Notes under the pieces: generated by a model
What the model was told of the DNA's origin: nothing
The model's database searches: none
What the model saw: the letters and a program-made list of their open reading frames with translations, nothing else
Shown here: in pieces, positions 24,133 to 35,742 of the stretch
How the letters are laid out: every line of letters starts with the position of its first letter
Position numbering within the stretch: the first letter of the stretch is position 1
Position numbers and translations under genes: made by a program
Source of the DNA: Moniliella sp. 'wahieum'
Lineage: Eukaryota > Basidiomycota > Moniliellomycetes > Moniliellales > Moniliellaceae
DNA length: 64,000 nucleotides
Direction of reading: 5' to 3'
Assembly: GCA_003971905.1 (NCBI GenBank)
Contig: RSEE01000017.1
Location: 434,001 to 498,000, forward strand

Positions 24133-24881
24133 TCAGGACCCTCCGGCTCTCGCCATCCGGTCCCGTACCCTAGGTAGCGCGTGTGGACACGGATGAACGT
24201 GGTTGACATCCGAGCGAGGAACCATTTCCACTGAGACTTGGTAGCCAACTCCTTCCACAATGCGCAAAAACTTGCCCGCTGTCTTGGTACCGTAGTATCC
24301 TCGCGTCGTCAAAACCAGGGGGAAAAACTGCTCTTGAGTGCGTCCCTGGTACTTGGCGTTCTTGTCGCATTCTGCTTGTTCAAGCAGCCGAAGCAGTTCC
24401 GTCTCCCGGCGTTCCAGAGGCGACGCAGTGCTCTTGTGCACCACCCGCCGATACGCGCTCTGCGCCTCATGCGTTCCCGTGTCGCGCAGCGTATGGTCGA
24501 CCTCCTGATTCCGGTTCCTCCCAGTGCTCCAGGCCCCATCACGCGATAGTCGGTGCGCTGCGCCCTCGGTCCGTGCCTCGTCCCATCCTCGTCCTCCACC
24601 ATAGGTTCGTTGCGGACGTGAGTGTCGGGGATGGAGCGTATGAGCTGGAGAATGGGCCCGCACTGCCTCATGCAACGCACCAAACTGGCCTGGGTGCGGG
24701 TGCAAGACATGATGTGCCAGCGCGAGGACATGACACCGCACTTGCACCTGCTGCGCGTGGTGCGACACAGCGTGCGGAGCTGGAGACCCACCTGGACCTC
24801 CTGGTCAGAGAGCTTGAGGTACGGGACGGACGGAATGGCGGAGAGCCAGTTGTGGCTCAGCGGGTTGCTGTGCTCAACCAC
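24133..24881 (-). mobile_element. 3' remnant of a LINE-like (non-LTR) retrotransposon ORF
   Basis: Translations on the minus strand read like the C-terminal region that follows the reverse transcriptase in many fungal and algal non-LTR elements. In order there is HNWLSAIPSVPYLKLSD and VGLQLRTLCRTTRSRCKCG, then a Cys/His cluster (CKCG, HIMSC). Next come LIRSIPDTHVRNEPMVEDED, a segment around DYRVMGPGALGG, and last KNAKYQGRTQEQFFPLVLTT with GYYGTKTAGKFLRIVEGVG. The pieces are in two frames separated by a single-base shift near 24360. No reverse transcriptase core is seen, so this is a 5'-truncated copy. The stop is at 24133. Weaker related coding may extend to about 25260. Assignment is by pattern memory and needs a search. 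Confidence 0.5.
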
Positions 24882-25820
24882 ATGGCGACCATCGACAGCG
24901 TAAGAAAAAGTACCCCCTCAACACCCAAGGGCAAGGCGCCCGTGAGGGCACATCGCCGCAAGGGAGATGAGGAGAGAAGGCCCTGCACCCCGAAGAGAGC
25001 AAAACCGACGAAAAGATTGAAGCGACTCTGCGCCCCGTAAGGAACGCAGCGGCCACCGCGCGCCAGTACCAACGACAAAGCGGGTCGGGCGTGCAATGCC
25101 GGCACATGATGGTCGAACTGAGAATGCTTGAGCTCCAGTCCTTCGCTCCCATAATATCTCGCTTGCAAAACTCGGGAAGAACAAAAAACCTGCTTTGCCC
25201 ACCACAGGTGCACTTCGCGTTTTTGCTATCGTGCAGTGTATCAGCAAGTTATCACACATCTACCTGCTAGTTGACGAAGACACCACTGCATAAAGACACT
25301 TTGACGCGTTAATTGAGACGTCGGTCTTGTCACCGAGCTAAAATAAGACCCCGTGGCATGTGTTAATAGGCCCTATACGACTGCCACTGTCACTCGTTCT
25401 TGCGTTATAGTCGCATCCTCTCGATCATCATCTCCGTCATCTCTTCGTTTCCTTCCCTTCTCTGAGCTACTGTTAAAACTAGGGGGGAGGGTGCACGCAA
25501 GTCTCAAAGAAAGACGTAAGAAGTGAAGGGTAACAAAACGCTCACATAGCCTTTGGCATGAGGCACATCAGACGTAAGGTATAATTCAGGAATTTCCCCG
25601 TCTTCGTAATTGAAGGGAGCCCACACATAGATCGCAATCATCGGCACGGGCTTCTCTGGACCCCCTTTGCAAGAGGCAACACCCAAAACAAGAGGTCACA
25701 AAAAGAAGGGGCAAGAAAGAGAACAAAGTAGGGGGGGGGGGCGGATGGAATGGTATAATGACACCTCAGTGAGAGGCAAGAGAGAGAGAGAATATGCGGG
25801 AGGAACGCATTTACCGTCTC
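24882..25820. other. Region between the LINE-like remnant and the FKS1 stop
   Basis: Up to about 25260 the minus strand has coding-like frames that may be the upstream part of the LINE-like remnant, but I see no reliable motif. A 60-residue minus-strand frame at 25504-25686 (EKPVPMIAIYVWAPFNYEDG) sits behind a possible CAAAG acceptor. It could be an alternative last exon of FKS1 or nothing. A G11 run lies at 25731-25741. Confidence 0.35.
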
Positions 25821-28800
25821 TCAGAGCGTGCATACTGAGCCACAATCAAACACGAGCCAGTGGGGGAAGGTGATAGGGACGGCAATCAGGGCGGCAAGCA
25901 AGCATAGCCCAAGAAGAAGAGCAGCCCGTAGCGCAACAGAATCCAGCGACGCTCCTTTCTCTGTCGAGAGAGAAAATGGGCTTGTGCAGGTCCCGGCCCG
26001 GACGAAGCCAGAAAAGCATCATTGAATGGAAGCGGTCCATGAAAGGCACGAGCATTGGAATAGCCAACACGTAAAGGATAATGTGGCATGCGGCAAGTTG
26101 TAAATTCGCAGGGAAGAAGGACAAAAATGACAGTGTTTGGCATTACTCAACAGTTAGTACTCTGTGACAAAAAGCAGGGGGGGGGGGCCTGCGTACAAGA
26201 CAAAGTCGGCCGAAAGTACTCATTCAATGATTTTGACCACAAACTCACGAAGTGGCTGGGAGAAGGCGTGAGACCCGAGACCGCGTCCGTACCAGCGTCC
26301 TGTCCACCATGCACGGTTGGTTTCGTGTGTTTCATCTCACGGGAGAGAACGAGGGCGACGAGGGCCTTCATTATGGCCCGCTGAATCGCCATGACAGCAA
26401 TTAGGCCCAGGAGGCATGCGAAGGCGACCAGCGTTCAATCACCAACAGCAGCTAAACGCACCGATCATACCCAGCACTGCAAATAGATGGGCAATGATGG
26501 CCATGACCGACCCAACCCGTCCACAGTGCTGGCTCAGTGCAGTGCCAAGAGGATGGAAATGGCAAAACAGATCAAAAGCACTGCCGCGTTGAGCGCAATG
26601 GACCAAGTGAAAGAATAGCGATCCGCACAATGGCCCCCGCGGGTGGGTCAGAAGCACGATGGAATGACTTGACAACGCATACGACCCACAAGATGACAGC
26701 CATCGCAATTGGCGAGAGGCATTCGGCAAAGATGATCGTCCTCCACCCGGCTCGGGGAACGTCGCCAGCCAGTTTTTCCGAAGGGTGTCCAAGCCTCTTT
26801 TTTGTACCCCGTCACCTTGATTCGGCTCAGACGGCAATAGCCAACCCATGAGTTGCGTGTGAGCGGGAGTTTCCGCGTGACATCCATTGCAGAAATTCGC
26901 GATAGTCCACCAAAGTCGGGGAAGGAAAACTGGTGGGGATTGAAGAGGAAGGGAGCGACACAGAGCGAGACGCATGTGATCCAAAATAGATCAAGTGGTA
27001 AAACCACACGGTAAAAGTTGCATACAGAAGCAGAAGCACCAACCTCGACCCAGAGTAGATCGACGGACCAGCAAAGCGGCTGAAGAGCAGAGCAAAACTC
27101 TGCCGACTGGTGGCAAACCCACGACCCGTGGCAATGTACCGTGCGCCCCCGAAGGTCAGGTTGGACAGGAGTGAGTTGGCGTAAATCATGGTGCTAAACA
27201 CTTCAAACACGGGGCTAAGCGAGAGGATCTGACGCGCGAGGCGGAAGACGGCCGATATGGCGCCCCGCTCGCACAGCTCCTGCATGAACAAAGGAAGAAA
27301 GGAAATGGCAAACACGAGAAAAATCGAAATGACCGTTCGTTTCAACCAAGAGAACACCGGGTTAAGGTAGTAGCATCCCGAAGTGCCAACGATGAAATTG
27401 TCGTGGGTCGTCTCACACACTTGCAGCGACGAGTTGAGGGTCCCCACAAACATAAGCGTCAGCATAAAGAGCTGCACCGACATGATGACGATCACGTTGT
27501 TTAGTTGAAACCCAGGATGTCCGTAGTAAAACGTGAGGAACCGGTCCATCGGCAATTGGGTACCCAAATAGTAGTAGTCGCGCGACAGCAGTTGTTCCCC
27601 CATTCCGTTGCCAAGTTTGGTGGTGAAGTTGAGGATTGTACCGAACCCAAGGTCGCGTCCCTTGCCGCACTGGTAGTATTCGCAGTGCTTGATCCTACCT
27701 CCTCGTGAAAAGGCCATAATCCCAGCGTAGATATCCTCGTTGAGATGAAGTCCCTTCGTGCCTTGGATACGCCCCCACGCGTGTTCATAAAGATGGCACT
27801 GAGAAAATCCGGGTGACCATAATGGAGTTTGCCGCCAATGTTGGCTAGGCCACGACCGTTGAGCGTCCCAAAGGTCTGTTCCTTTCCGGCCGCGTTATCC
27901 CCCAAGATGCCAATATTCTCCGAGAAGATGTACTCCCGAGCACCGACGATTGCCACTGGAGCCTTGCTATGCTCGTCATAGTTCTTCCCATAGGGATTGG
28001 CGTTTGAGACGGTGAACGATTCAAACTCACCGAGAACAGAGCGGATCTTGAGGCACTCCTCCAGGTAGTTGTCTTGATTGGCGTCAATGAGTTGCACATA
28101 CTCACCCCGGATAAATACCACTGCATGGTTCTGGTTGTCTGACTTGCCATCGCCCAGAATTGGATTTCCCGGTAGCTCAATGCGGAACTTAGCCCGGCGC
28201 TTTCCATTGGGAAGGATTTCCGAATGCCCATCGACCAACACCGAGAACCAGTGGGACTCGCCTCCCTGCTTCCGGGGAGGCTGCTCTTCGAGAAAGGCAA
28301 TTTGGAGGTCGGGGTAGGCGCGAAGAAGGAACTCTGAATTTTCGTGCTCTTCCTTGTTGAACTTGGCGTAGCGCTGCATGGAGACAACATACTTGAACTT
28401 GCGCCGGCCCATTCGCTCCAGCTCCCGCTCAAGCTTCTCCGGGTTGCCCCCCAACAGTTGGACCACCTCGGGGTTTTCCACCCGATACAACAGCTTTATA
28501 GCTTTGGCATAGTTCATGAAGCCCGAGACGGTGGCGATACAGAGTTTGGGCTCTAAGGGAGGCCCAAATGCGGGTGCGGAGTGGGTACTCAGGCGAAGAG
28601 GATTTGAATCCGATGAAGTTGAAGGGAAGGTCATCCGTTTTGCTCTGTTGGCTTGTATTCTCTCCCTGCTGGGCATAGGGGTCGGACGTTTTCCCCTCGG
28701 ATTCTTCGGCTAAAATACGGGTATCCTTGACAAAGTTTTCCCACTCAAGAGGGTGGAGCTCCTTAAGGTACTGATGAAGTGTCACACGTGTGTTCTGGTC

Positions 28801-31334
28801 TTCTTCCCGGATAATCTCGCGGAGCGAGAGTAGGATCTTCTCCGAGTAATGTGGTGTTAGAACTGTAAATGTAGGCATGGCGTCTACCGGAAGCGTCTCC
28901 GGTAAGTCCATCGTTAAAGACTGAGCAAAGAAGCTGATCCGCCGCTCTGCCTCCGAACCACGAGGAAAAAACTGAGACCGTGAACCTCCGCCTTTTCCTT
29001 GCATGATGAAGAACAGCGGGGCCCGTAGGATGCGTTTGGTTCCGTCGGCCGAGGCAAGTTCGTGGTAGAGCAAGTTTTGAACATGGTCAATGGAGAGTAA
29101 ATGCTCGCGATACATGGCATGACGATCGCATTCCACACCTGGGACACGAGCACCTTTGGTTTGTATTTAAAGTCCATATCATCCGTGGCCAGGAGCTTGG
29201 CGTAGATCCGTCTCGGCACACGCTGGAACATATCTCTCCAAGGGGTCCAAATCGAAATGCCGGATCGGAAGGCCCATCCAATGCTGAATGTTGTGTTCCA
29301 AATGACGTACCACAGGTATGAGTCGAGGAAGAAGAGGCACAGATCGAGGACGAACATGGCAGCCAAAGTGAACGCCGGTTGGTTTTTACACAGGTTGTGA
29401 CCAAAGTACTTGTCCTCGCAGCTTTGCACCGTCATGTTGACCATGATGGCCAGCGGGTCACGGAAGGAGAGGGTGAGGAAAAAATAGGATTCCGTCAATT
29501 TGCACCCAAAGACGAGGAACCATAATGCACAGCTAACCACGCGCGCTTCCATGGCAGCGGTGGGTATGAGGCAGTGAACGTCTGGCTGGCAAGATACTTG
29601 CGAGATCTGCTTCCCACCCGATCGCCGAACATGCGGCCGCTTGGGATGATACCAAAATGATCGTAACACATGCTGAAAAGGCAATTCCGACGTAAGCTAC
29701 AATCTGCGAGGGTGTTCCATGTGCGTTCCATCCAAAAACGTAGATCGCAGGGCACATCGATAAGCCCAACGCAAACCCAAGAAAAATGAGCCGGCGAACG
29801 AGGAGCATCAGGTTGTTCCATGTTGCGTTGAGGTACGATGCCTCTGCCAGGGTGGCGAGAATCATAATGAATGCCGATACCGAGCCACCTAGGGCTGCCG
29901 CCGACAGCTTCTGCTCAATTGTGGGAGTACCCTGAGTGTAAATCTTTGGGGCATTGGGCCTTCCGATAGGGTGAAGTCAGTACGGCATCATTCTTCCCTA
30001 ACAACCTCACACAGGAGAACTTACGCAACAAAGTACCAAAAGGAAGAAATATGGAGGATCCAAATGCGTGTTGAAGTTGACAAGGAGATGAACGATGGTG
30101 CGTTTTTTTGTAGGTCTTGACAAACACCTTGTGCCATTGAACTTGTCCAACTTCAGGAAGCGCTGGGCTGCAGGAGTGTCCACGAGTCGAGTCCCATCTT
30201 GAAGAACGATACGAGAGAGCCGTGCGGGTACAAAAGAGCTGGTTGACATCGTCATAGCCCACGATGTTCTCATGATCGCGTTCCCGCTTGACAAACTTGC
30301 CGTCCACAATTTCGAAGATCTGGTCGCGCAGGTACCGGTAAATTGGGCGGATCACAGCCCGAAGATATAGGCCCTCGGGCACTGGGTCCATTCGGTTTTG
30401 GCATTCTCTGGCGATAGTAGTCATCGGCACACTTGAAAATGAAGCAGAGACCACTCGGGTGTCAGGCGCACCTGCCCCGCTTCCCCCCAGCAGAGTAACC
30501 AAAGTGCGATTTGACGGAGACGATCGTAATCATTCATTCGGTTCATCGCGTCGCGCCACCGAATTTGGGCACTCTGCAGCGACTTGACGTTGGCGCTAAT
30601 CAATGCGCTTGTCCGGCTGATTGTCTTGCCGTCCGCGCCATGAGGGGAGCGGGCGGCCGACGGCCGACGGTGTAGGGAGGCGGCCCGTGTCGCGATACCA
30701 GGATTCTGCACTCGTCCAATGGCGTCATCGAGGTCAGCTGGGCGGCAAAGTACCACTTGCGGTAGTTGCTGTTCTCGCCTCCAATGTAGTCGGCGTGGAG
30801 GGTGGCCAACGCCATTGTGGGCGTCATTCGGCTGGCGCGGCTGTCGAGCAGAATCATCAGGTGGTCGTACATGTTACGCATCGAGTCCTTCTGGAAACCG
30901 AACTTGGCAGTGAGGTCGATGAAGATGTCTTCAATCTCTTCCTTGGATAGGGGGATTTCATGTTCGACGGCCCATGCCGGGTAAGGATCGCGCTGACGCA
31001 AAGGGGGAGCGGAGGCGCTGTTTGGGTCGGGATAGGTTGCCTGGGTGGGATCAGGCACACTGTAGCCACTGGCCGCGTAGCTAGCTACCGCGATGCTTGG
31101 TGTCCAGCGAGGGAGAAGGGCGGCCAGCACTGCTGCCAAGGTCGTAGGATATGCTGCTCGATGCCGATGTGCGGCGCTGAGATAGGAGGGGGACTTGCAG
31201 ACGGATGATGAGCAAGGAGCTCCGTGGCAGGCCCATCGGCGTTGGCTGGAAGAGCTGCTGCTGTTGTTGAGGCTGTCGATCCCAACGGCGAGGGGAGCCA
31301 CCCCGCGTGCGGAGGAGGGCGGGGCAGGGGGCAT
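25821..31334 (-). CDS. FKS1: 1,3-beta-glucan synthase catalytic subunit (FKS1, GT48)
   Basis: Plasma-membrane enzyme that polymerises UDP-glucose into beta-1,3-glucan, the main fungal wall polymer and the echinocandin target. The N-terminal region has [40 protein letters not shown] and [16 protein letters not shown]. Membrane segments follow at about 29300-29860. The GT48 domain shows [13 protein letters not shown]-type sequence at about 28920, [40 protein letters not shown] and [20 protein letters not shown]. Later motifs are [20 protein letters not shown] and [20 protein letters not shown]. The C-terminus reads [14 protein letters not shown], then a membrane helix, then [10 protein letters not shown] with its stop at 25821. 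The start at 31334 ([12 protein letters not shown]) is the best ATG. Introns are present at about 26130-26245 and 26410-26460. Many frame breaks occur. It is divergent from the tRNA-binding protein gene. Confidence 0.95.
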
Positions 31335-32168
31335 GGAGGGATCAAACACGGATGGTGGTGGGGAGGGGCGAGGAAGAGGCAGCTTATAGCAGATCTAAAA
31401 GGCAGCAGCCATATCGCCCGTCGTTTTTCTATACTATACTGTTGGGCATCAATGAGTGATCGAGCCCGTGTCGGAGAGCCAGGAGCGCACATGTGCCCCG
31501 GCGCGTCGGCTGCGTCTATTTATTGAAGACGCATGATAAGGCACACGAGAGGGGCAGTCCTGTGGCGCTTCCCCCGAGACGAGGGCTGGGACGCAGACTC
31601 GCAGCCGTCTGCCGAAAGGGTGGATGGGGCGCAATGCCAAAGGGGCTGTCGAACTGTATTCCTCGAGTATGCCTCCCCGCAGGGTGCGCAGCTGGGCGCG
31701 CGCCGCGCCCACGCAAAGAGCAGGACGCCCTGGCCGTCAGGCCTCAGGATGCATGAGTTGGCCACTGCCCTCCTGCCGCTGTGGTCCTACCAAGGGTGCA
31801 AGGGTGCAAGTTTGAAGTGCACTCGAACGTTTCAAATGCCTCGCGCCCCGAAGATCCTCCCTCCTTCCTTCGGCAGGCCGGGGCAGCACACACACGCGAG
31901 CCCGATGCTGCCTGGCCACCACAACACTCATGCTCTTCCCGCTGCCCCGGGCTGGCATGCGTGTGGCAATTGGTGGGTGGAGTGCCATGCCCCCCGCTCG
32001 CACCTCCCTCTCGACCGTGGCTCTCTGCCCCCCTGCGCCGCCCACTGCCTTCCGTTGCCCCCGTCCCATTCCAGCCGCCTGCATGCTCCTTCTTCAGCTC
32101 CCCCCCCCCGTACGTCCTCCCTCCTTCGCCTGACCCCCAGCACACCGGCCCGACCAACGAGGCCCTGG
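31335..32168. promoter_or_regulatory. Divergent intergenic region between FKS1 and the tRNA-binding protein
   Basis: This 0.83 kb gap separates two outward-facing genes and must hold both promoters. It is C-rich on the plus strand toward 32168. Long open frames here are GC-driven and show no family. Confidence 0.45.
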
Positions 32169-32862
32169 ATGTCTCCACCTCCTCCCGCCTCGATCAGAAG
32201 GACCCGAGAAACAGACCCCACGACGTCCAACCCCGGCGCTTCTTCTGCTCTGGCCCAAGGACAACAACAAACGGAAAAGAAAAAGAAAAAGGCTGCCAAG
32301 CCACCCGCTACATCGCTCCGCCCTCTCCCTTCCTCTATCGATCTTCGTGTGGGCAAAATTGTCGACGTCCAACGCCACCCAAACGCCGACTCACTCTACT
32401 TGGAGACGATTGACTTTGGCGAAGAAGAGCCGCGCACTGTACTCAGTGGGCTGGTCAAGTACGTCCCGATCGAAGCGCTGAAGGATCGGATGGTGGTTGG
32501 AGTTTGCAACCTCAAGCCAGTGTCGATGCGTGGGATCAAGAGTTATGGGATGCTGTTGTGTGCCAGCTCCCAAACCGGGCCGGAGGAGGGGGTAGAACCT
32601 GTCCTTCCTCCCCCAGGCTCCGTCCCTGGCGACCGGGTGTATGTCGAGGGGTACCAAGGTCCTGCCCCCCGAAGCCCAGCTCAACCCCAAAAGAAGATTT
32701 TCGAGTCGATCCAGCCCCACTATCTCACCACCAGCGATAAGATCTGCCTGGAAGGGGATTGGGCCCGACGAGGACCCAGCCAGTGCCGAGCCTACGGTTC
32801 GCATCCTCCGCAGCGACAAGGGCCTGTACACGGCCACGTTTGCTGGCGCCACCCTGTCATAA
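32169..32862 (+). CDS. tRNA-binding domain protein (EMAPII/ARC1 type)
   Basis: A protein with the OB-fold tRNA-binding domain found at the C-terminus of ARC1, EMAPII/AIMP1 and some tyrosyl- and methionyl-tRNA synthetases. It probably delivers tRNA to a synthetase. The start at 32169 gives MSPPPPASIRRTRETDP, a short tail with a Lys run (EKKKKKAAKPP), then the domain: SSIDLRVGKIVDVQRHPNAD, YLETIDFGEEEPRTVLSGLV, MVVGVCNLKPVSMRGIKSYG and MLLCASS. The end reads PTVRILRSDKGLYTATFAGA, with the stop at 32862. A one-base break near 32750 shifts the last part to another frame. No N-terminal GST-like domain is visible, so it is shorter than yeast ARC1. Confidence 0.85.
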
Positions 32863-33265
32863 AAGCTCAAATGCCCCCCTCCCCCCTATTGACCATGTAT
32901 CGGAGTCACGATGCCGTGCTCCCCATCCGAGGTCTTGGTGTGAACTGAAGCGGCCAGCACCAAGCACAGAGGCTATAGTAGGAGGCCATAGAACTCAGAT
33001 TCAGAAGCTCAAGAATCCCAGACAGACAATCGATAATCGAGAATTGGTCAGCTGACGTCATAGACGCGAAAGCGGGCACCGAGTCGATGGCGCACGGGCC
33101 AGTTGTTGCCAGGCAGGAGTGTGAGCCAGCAAGAAGGCACCCCAGCACCCAGCACCAAGCCCGGAGAAAGCCCCGGTTCGTTCTTTCCCGCTTCTTGACC
33201 TTGCTTGTTGCCCCTCCCCCGGGTCTTGTCGTTTCTTTCCGTGCCCCCACCTTCCTCTGTACACC
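32863..33265. other. Intergenic between tRNA-binding protein and small unknown gene
   Basis: It holds the 3' end of one plus-strand gene and the promoter of the next. A pyrimidine-rich stretch at about 33180-33260 precedes the next ATG. No gene seen. Confidence 0.5.
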
Positions 33266-33697
33266 ATGTCCTGGCACGCCGAAACGGAGAGCAAGTTCCC
33301 TGGCAGCACGGCCGAAGATCTGGGTGAAACCAACCGGGGCCCGGGCGTGTCCGCCCTGAATCCGGCTGGGGTGTTTCCCGAGTCGGGCTTGACTGCCGAC
33401 CCTGAGGCGGCGGCGCGCAAGGCTCCCCATGGCGCCACGATTGCAACGGCGCTAGAGAACCCGTATGAGTTGGAACAGGTGCTGATGCGTCTGCACAGCG
33501 CGATTACGGACGCCTTGGATATTTTCCAGGCTGAAGGCCGCGAGTGAGTCGACCAACGACGGAACAAAGAAAGCGTACGTTTCGCTCCGTGCCAAATGTG
33601 CGACAGAGGAATCTAACCCCTCGACTCGCTTCCCAGACTCGATCTCTTCTCGCACTGGAAGAAGAATGTGGAAGACATCCAGTCGGGACGTCTGTAA
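33266..33697 (+). CDS. Small two-exon protein of unknown function (~112 aa)
   Basis: I do not recognise this family. Exon 1 runs 33266-33543, from MSWHAETESKFPG to FQAEGR. The intron (33544-33636, 93 nt) has a GTGAGT donor, a CTAAC branch site and a TTCCCAG acceptor. Exon 2 (33637-33697) encodes ELDLFSHWKKNVEDIQSGRL and stop. The frame is clean through the splice, with no indel. The C-terminal half is predicted helical (YELEQVLMRLHSAITDALDI). There is no signal peptide or membrane segment. Size and helical end would fit a small subunit of a larger complex, but that is a guess. Confidence 0.75.
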
Positions 33698-34385
33698 TGA
33701 CGAGCGCAACGAGACGCTGCCCAAACCTCAGTCCTTGAAGCCATATCTCTATTTGCAATCTACTGTGCTGATGATTTGAACGTTGGCGCCGGGCATGGTG
33801 CGATTGCAGGCAGGCCTCTCTAGGACAGCTCTTGCCCACATGTTGTGCAATCTGAAGTGGGAGCTCCAGTGGGATCCTCATCCTAGCAGGTGAGGCTCTC
33901 GCCCTGGAGAATACCAAGTTGTTATCGCTCTGTAGGCAAAAGGGACATTGCAGGCAGCGCAGTCTGTCGATCTCGTGCATGGTACAATGGGCTGGTGAGG
34001 GTGGCATTGGAAAGGGGAACGATGTCGAAGCAAAGAACTACTAGTGGGTGTGACGAACGGGAAGGAAGCTTGCCTGGTACATGAAGGACGGGTGCTGTGG
34101 CCCCAGGCTTCCCGTCGAATCGGCCAAGCATTCAGGAAGGCGCAGGAGGCCGTGAGGAAGGAGGAGCGACGCGTAGCTCAAAAACGGCCATACGCCACCG
34201 CGCCATGCTTCTAAGCACGGTGCCACAATACAGTCGACAAGCATTGTCCAACGTTGGGGCGAGCAGGTGAAGAGGAAAATGGCAGGGAGCGACATGGGTA
34301 CAAGGCGACATGTGTTGCCCAGTCAACAGGGCAAGCCAAGGTGCCAGTTGCCCCGAGAAACTGGGAGGTGGCGCCGCGCACCATG
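33698..34385. other. Convergent 3' region between small gene and GSK3
   Basis: No gene recognised. Minus-strand frames here show no family resemblance and overlap the 3' untranslated regions of the two converging genes. Confidence 0.45.
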
Positions 34386-35742
34386 TTAATCCAATGACGC
34401 GCGTAAGCTTTCGGGAGGGATGGGCTTAAAGTTGTGCACGTCGATCCCCCGCGCCCTGAGAATCGCCTCTGCATGGGCAGGGACGAGTTTGGGAATCAAG
34501 TCGGGAGAAACAGAGAGTTCCTCGCGTGTAAAGTCAAACAGCTCCGGGAACGGCCGGCCATTGGGGAGCAAGTGGGACGCTTGCCCCTCAGGCGGGGTTG
34601 GCGCAGTTCATCAAAGTATCGGTGAGCCAGCGCTTCAGTCGCGCGTCAACCGAGCGGTAGGAGTGTAGTCCAATAAATGAGAGATCAGATCAATGGCGTC
34701 GGGATCGGTGCGGGGACGGAAGACCTTGTTAAACGGATGTGGGCGAATCTGAGGGAACTTGTGCTCCATGTAATTCTTGTTCATTTGCTTGATTTGCTCT
34801 CGTGTCGGTGTGCCAAGGATCTTGATGATCTCGACCAGTTGTCAATCCCACTCTCACCTGGGAAGAAGGGGTGGCCCTGCATCAGCTCCGCCATAACACA
34901 TCCAGCCGACCAAATGTCTGTAGCAGGCGAAGGAGGTTAGCGCCCAAATAGAACAGACATGGCAGGGGACGTACCGATGCTAGTCGTGTAATTGGTAGCA
35001 CCAAAGATGAGCTCGGGAGCGCGGTAGTAGCGGGAGCAAATGTACGACACGTTGGGCTCTCCCGGTACGAGGATCTTGGCTGAGCCGAAATCACAGAGTT
35101 GAGCACGCCTGCCTGAGCATTGAGCAGTAAGTTCTGCGGCTTAATGTCCCGATGGCAAATGCCAATCGAATGAATGTAGGCCAGAGAGCGGAAGAGCTGG
35201 TACATGTAGAGTTTGATGAGGATGGGCGGCATGTTCTGCTTGGCCTTAACATAGTTGCGCAACGACCAATAAATGGTTTCGGGCACATACTCCATCACCA
35301 GATTCAAATACACTTCATCCTTCTGTCAGGGATGGAAATGAGGGTATGTGTGGAGACGGGGGGGGGTTAGGGGGGTTAGATGAACGCAACAGCAGACCAG
35401 CCAAAAACATAGCCACGAAAGTACATACCTTGCTTCCATTCGAGTAGAAAAATGCACGCAATGCACACACGTTGGGGTGGTCAATGATGCGCATGATCTG
35501 GAGCTCACGGTTCTTGAAGCGCTTGTCCTGGAGGACCTTCTTGATGGCAATCTCGTTGTGATCGTCAGGACCAGCCTTGGGCTCCATGCCAGATACTAGC
35601 TTGGCCTGGAAGACGACACCGAAGGAGCCGTTGCCGATGAGCTTGCATGAGTGGTAGCCAATCTCGGTAGGCTCACCAGACTTGCCGTCGACGCGAGGAC
35701 CTTGATGACCTCGTCAGCGGCTGGGGGCAAGACGCTGGACAT
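34386..35742 (-). CDS. GSK3: Glycogen synthase kinase 3 family protein kinase (GSK3)
   Basis: A Ser/Thr kinase of the shaggy/GSK3 family, related to yeast RIM11 and MCK1. The start at 35742 gives [15 protein letters not shown]. After a one-base break near 35697 the next frame reads [20 protein letters not shown], with the glycine loop [14 protein letters not shown]. The Lys-bearing strand is [20 protein letters not shown]. An intron lies at about 35330-35430. Next come [20 protein letters not shown], the catalytic loop [12 protein letters not shown] and the DFG region. The activation segment matches [20 protein letters not shown], which includes the tyrosine normally phosphorylated in GSK3. 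An intron lies at about 34920-34975. The tail ends [20 protein letters not shown] to SLRASLD, with the stop at 34386. Several single-base breaks are present. Confidence 0.93.

Noticed and set aside
31335-31349. FKS1 start at 31349
   Set aside because: The codon there is GTG; the first in-frame ATG is at 31334.
31533-32168. N-terminal extension of the tRNA-binding protein from 31533
   Set aside because: The open frame continues upstream only through GC-rich, low-complexity sequence lacking a GST-like domain; 32169 is the better start.
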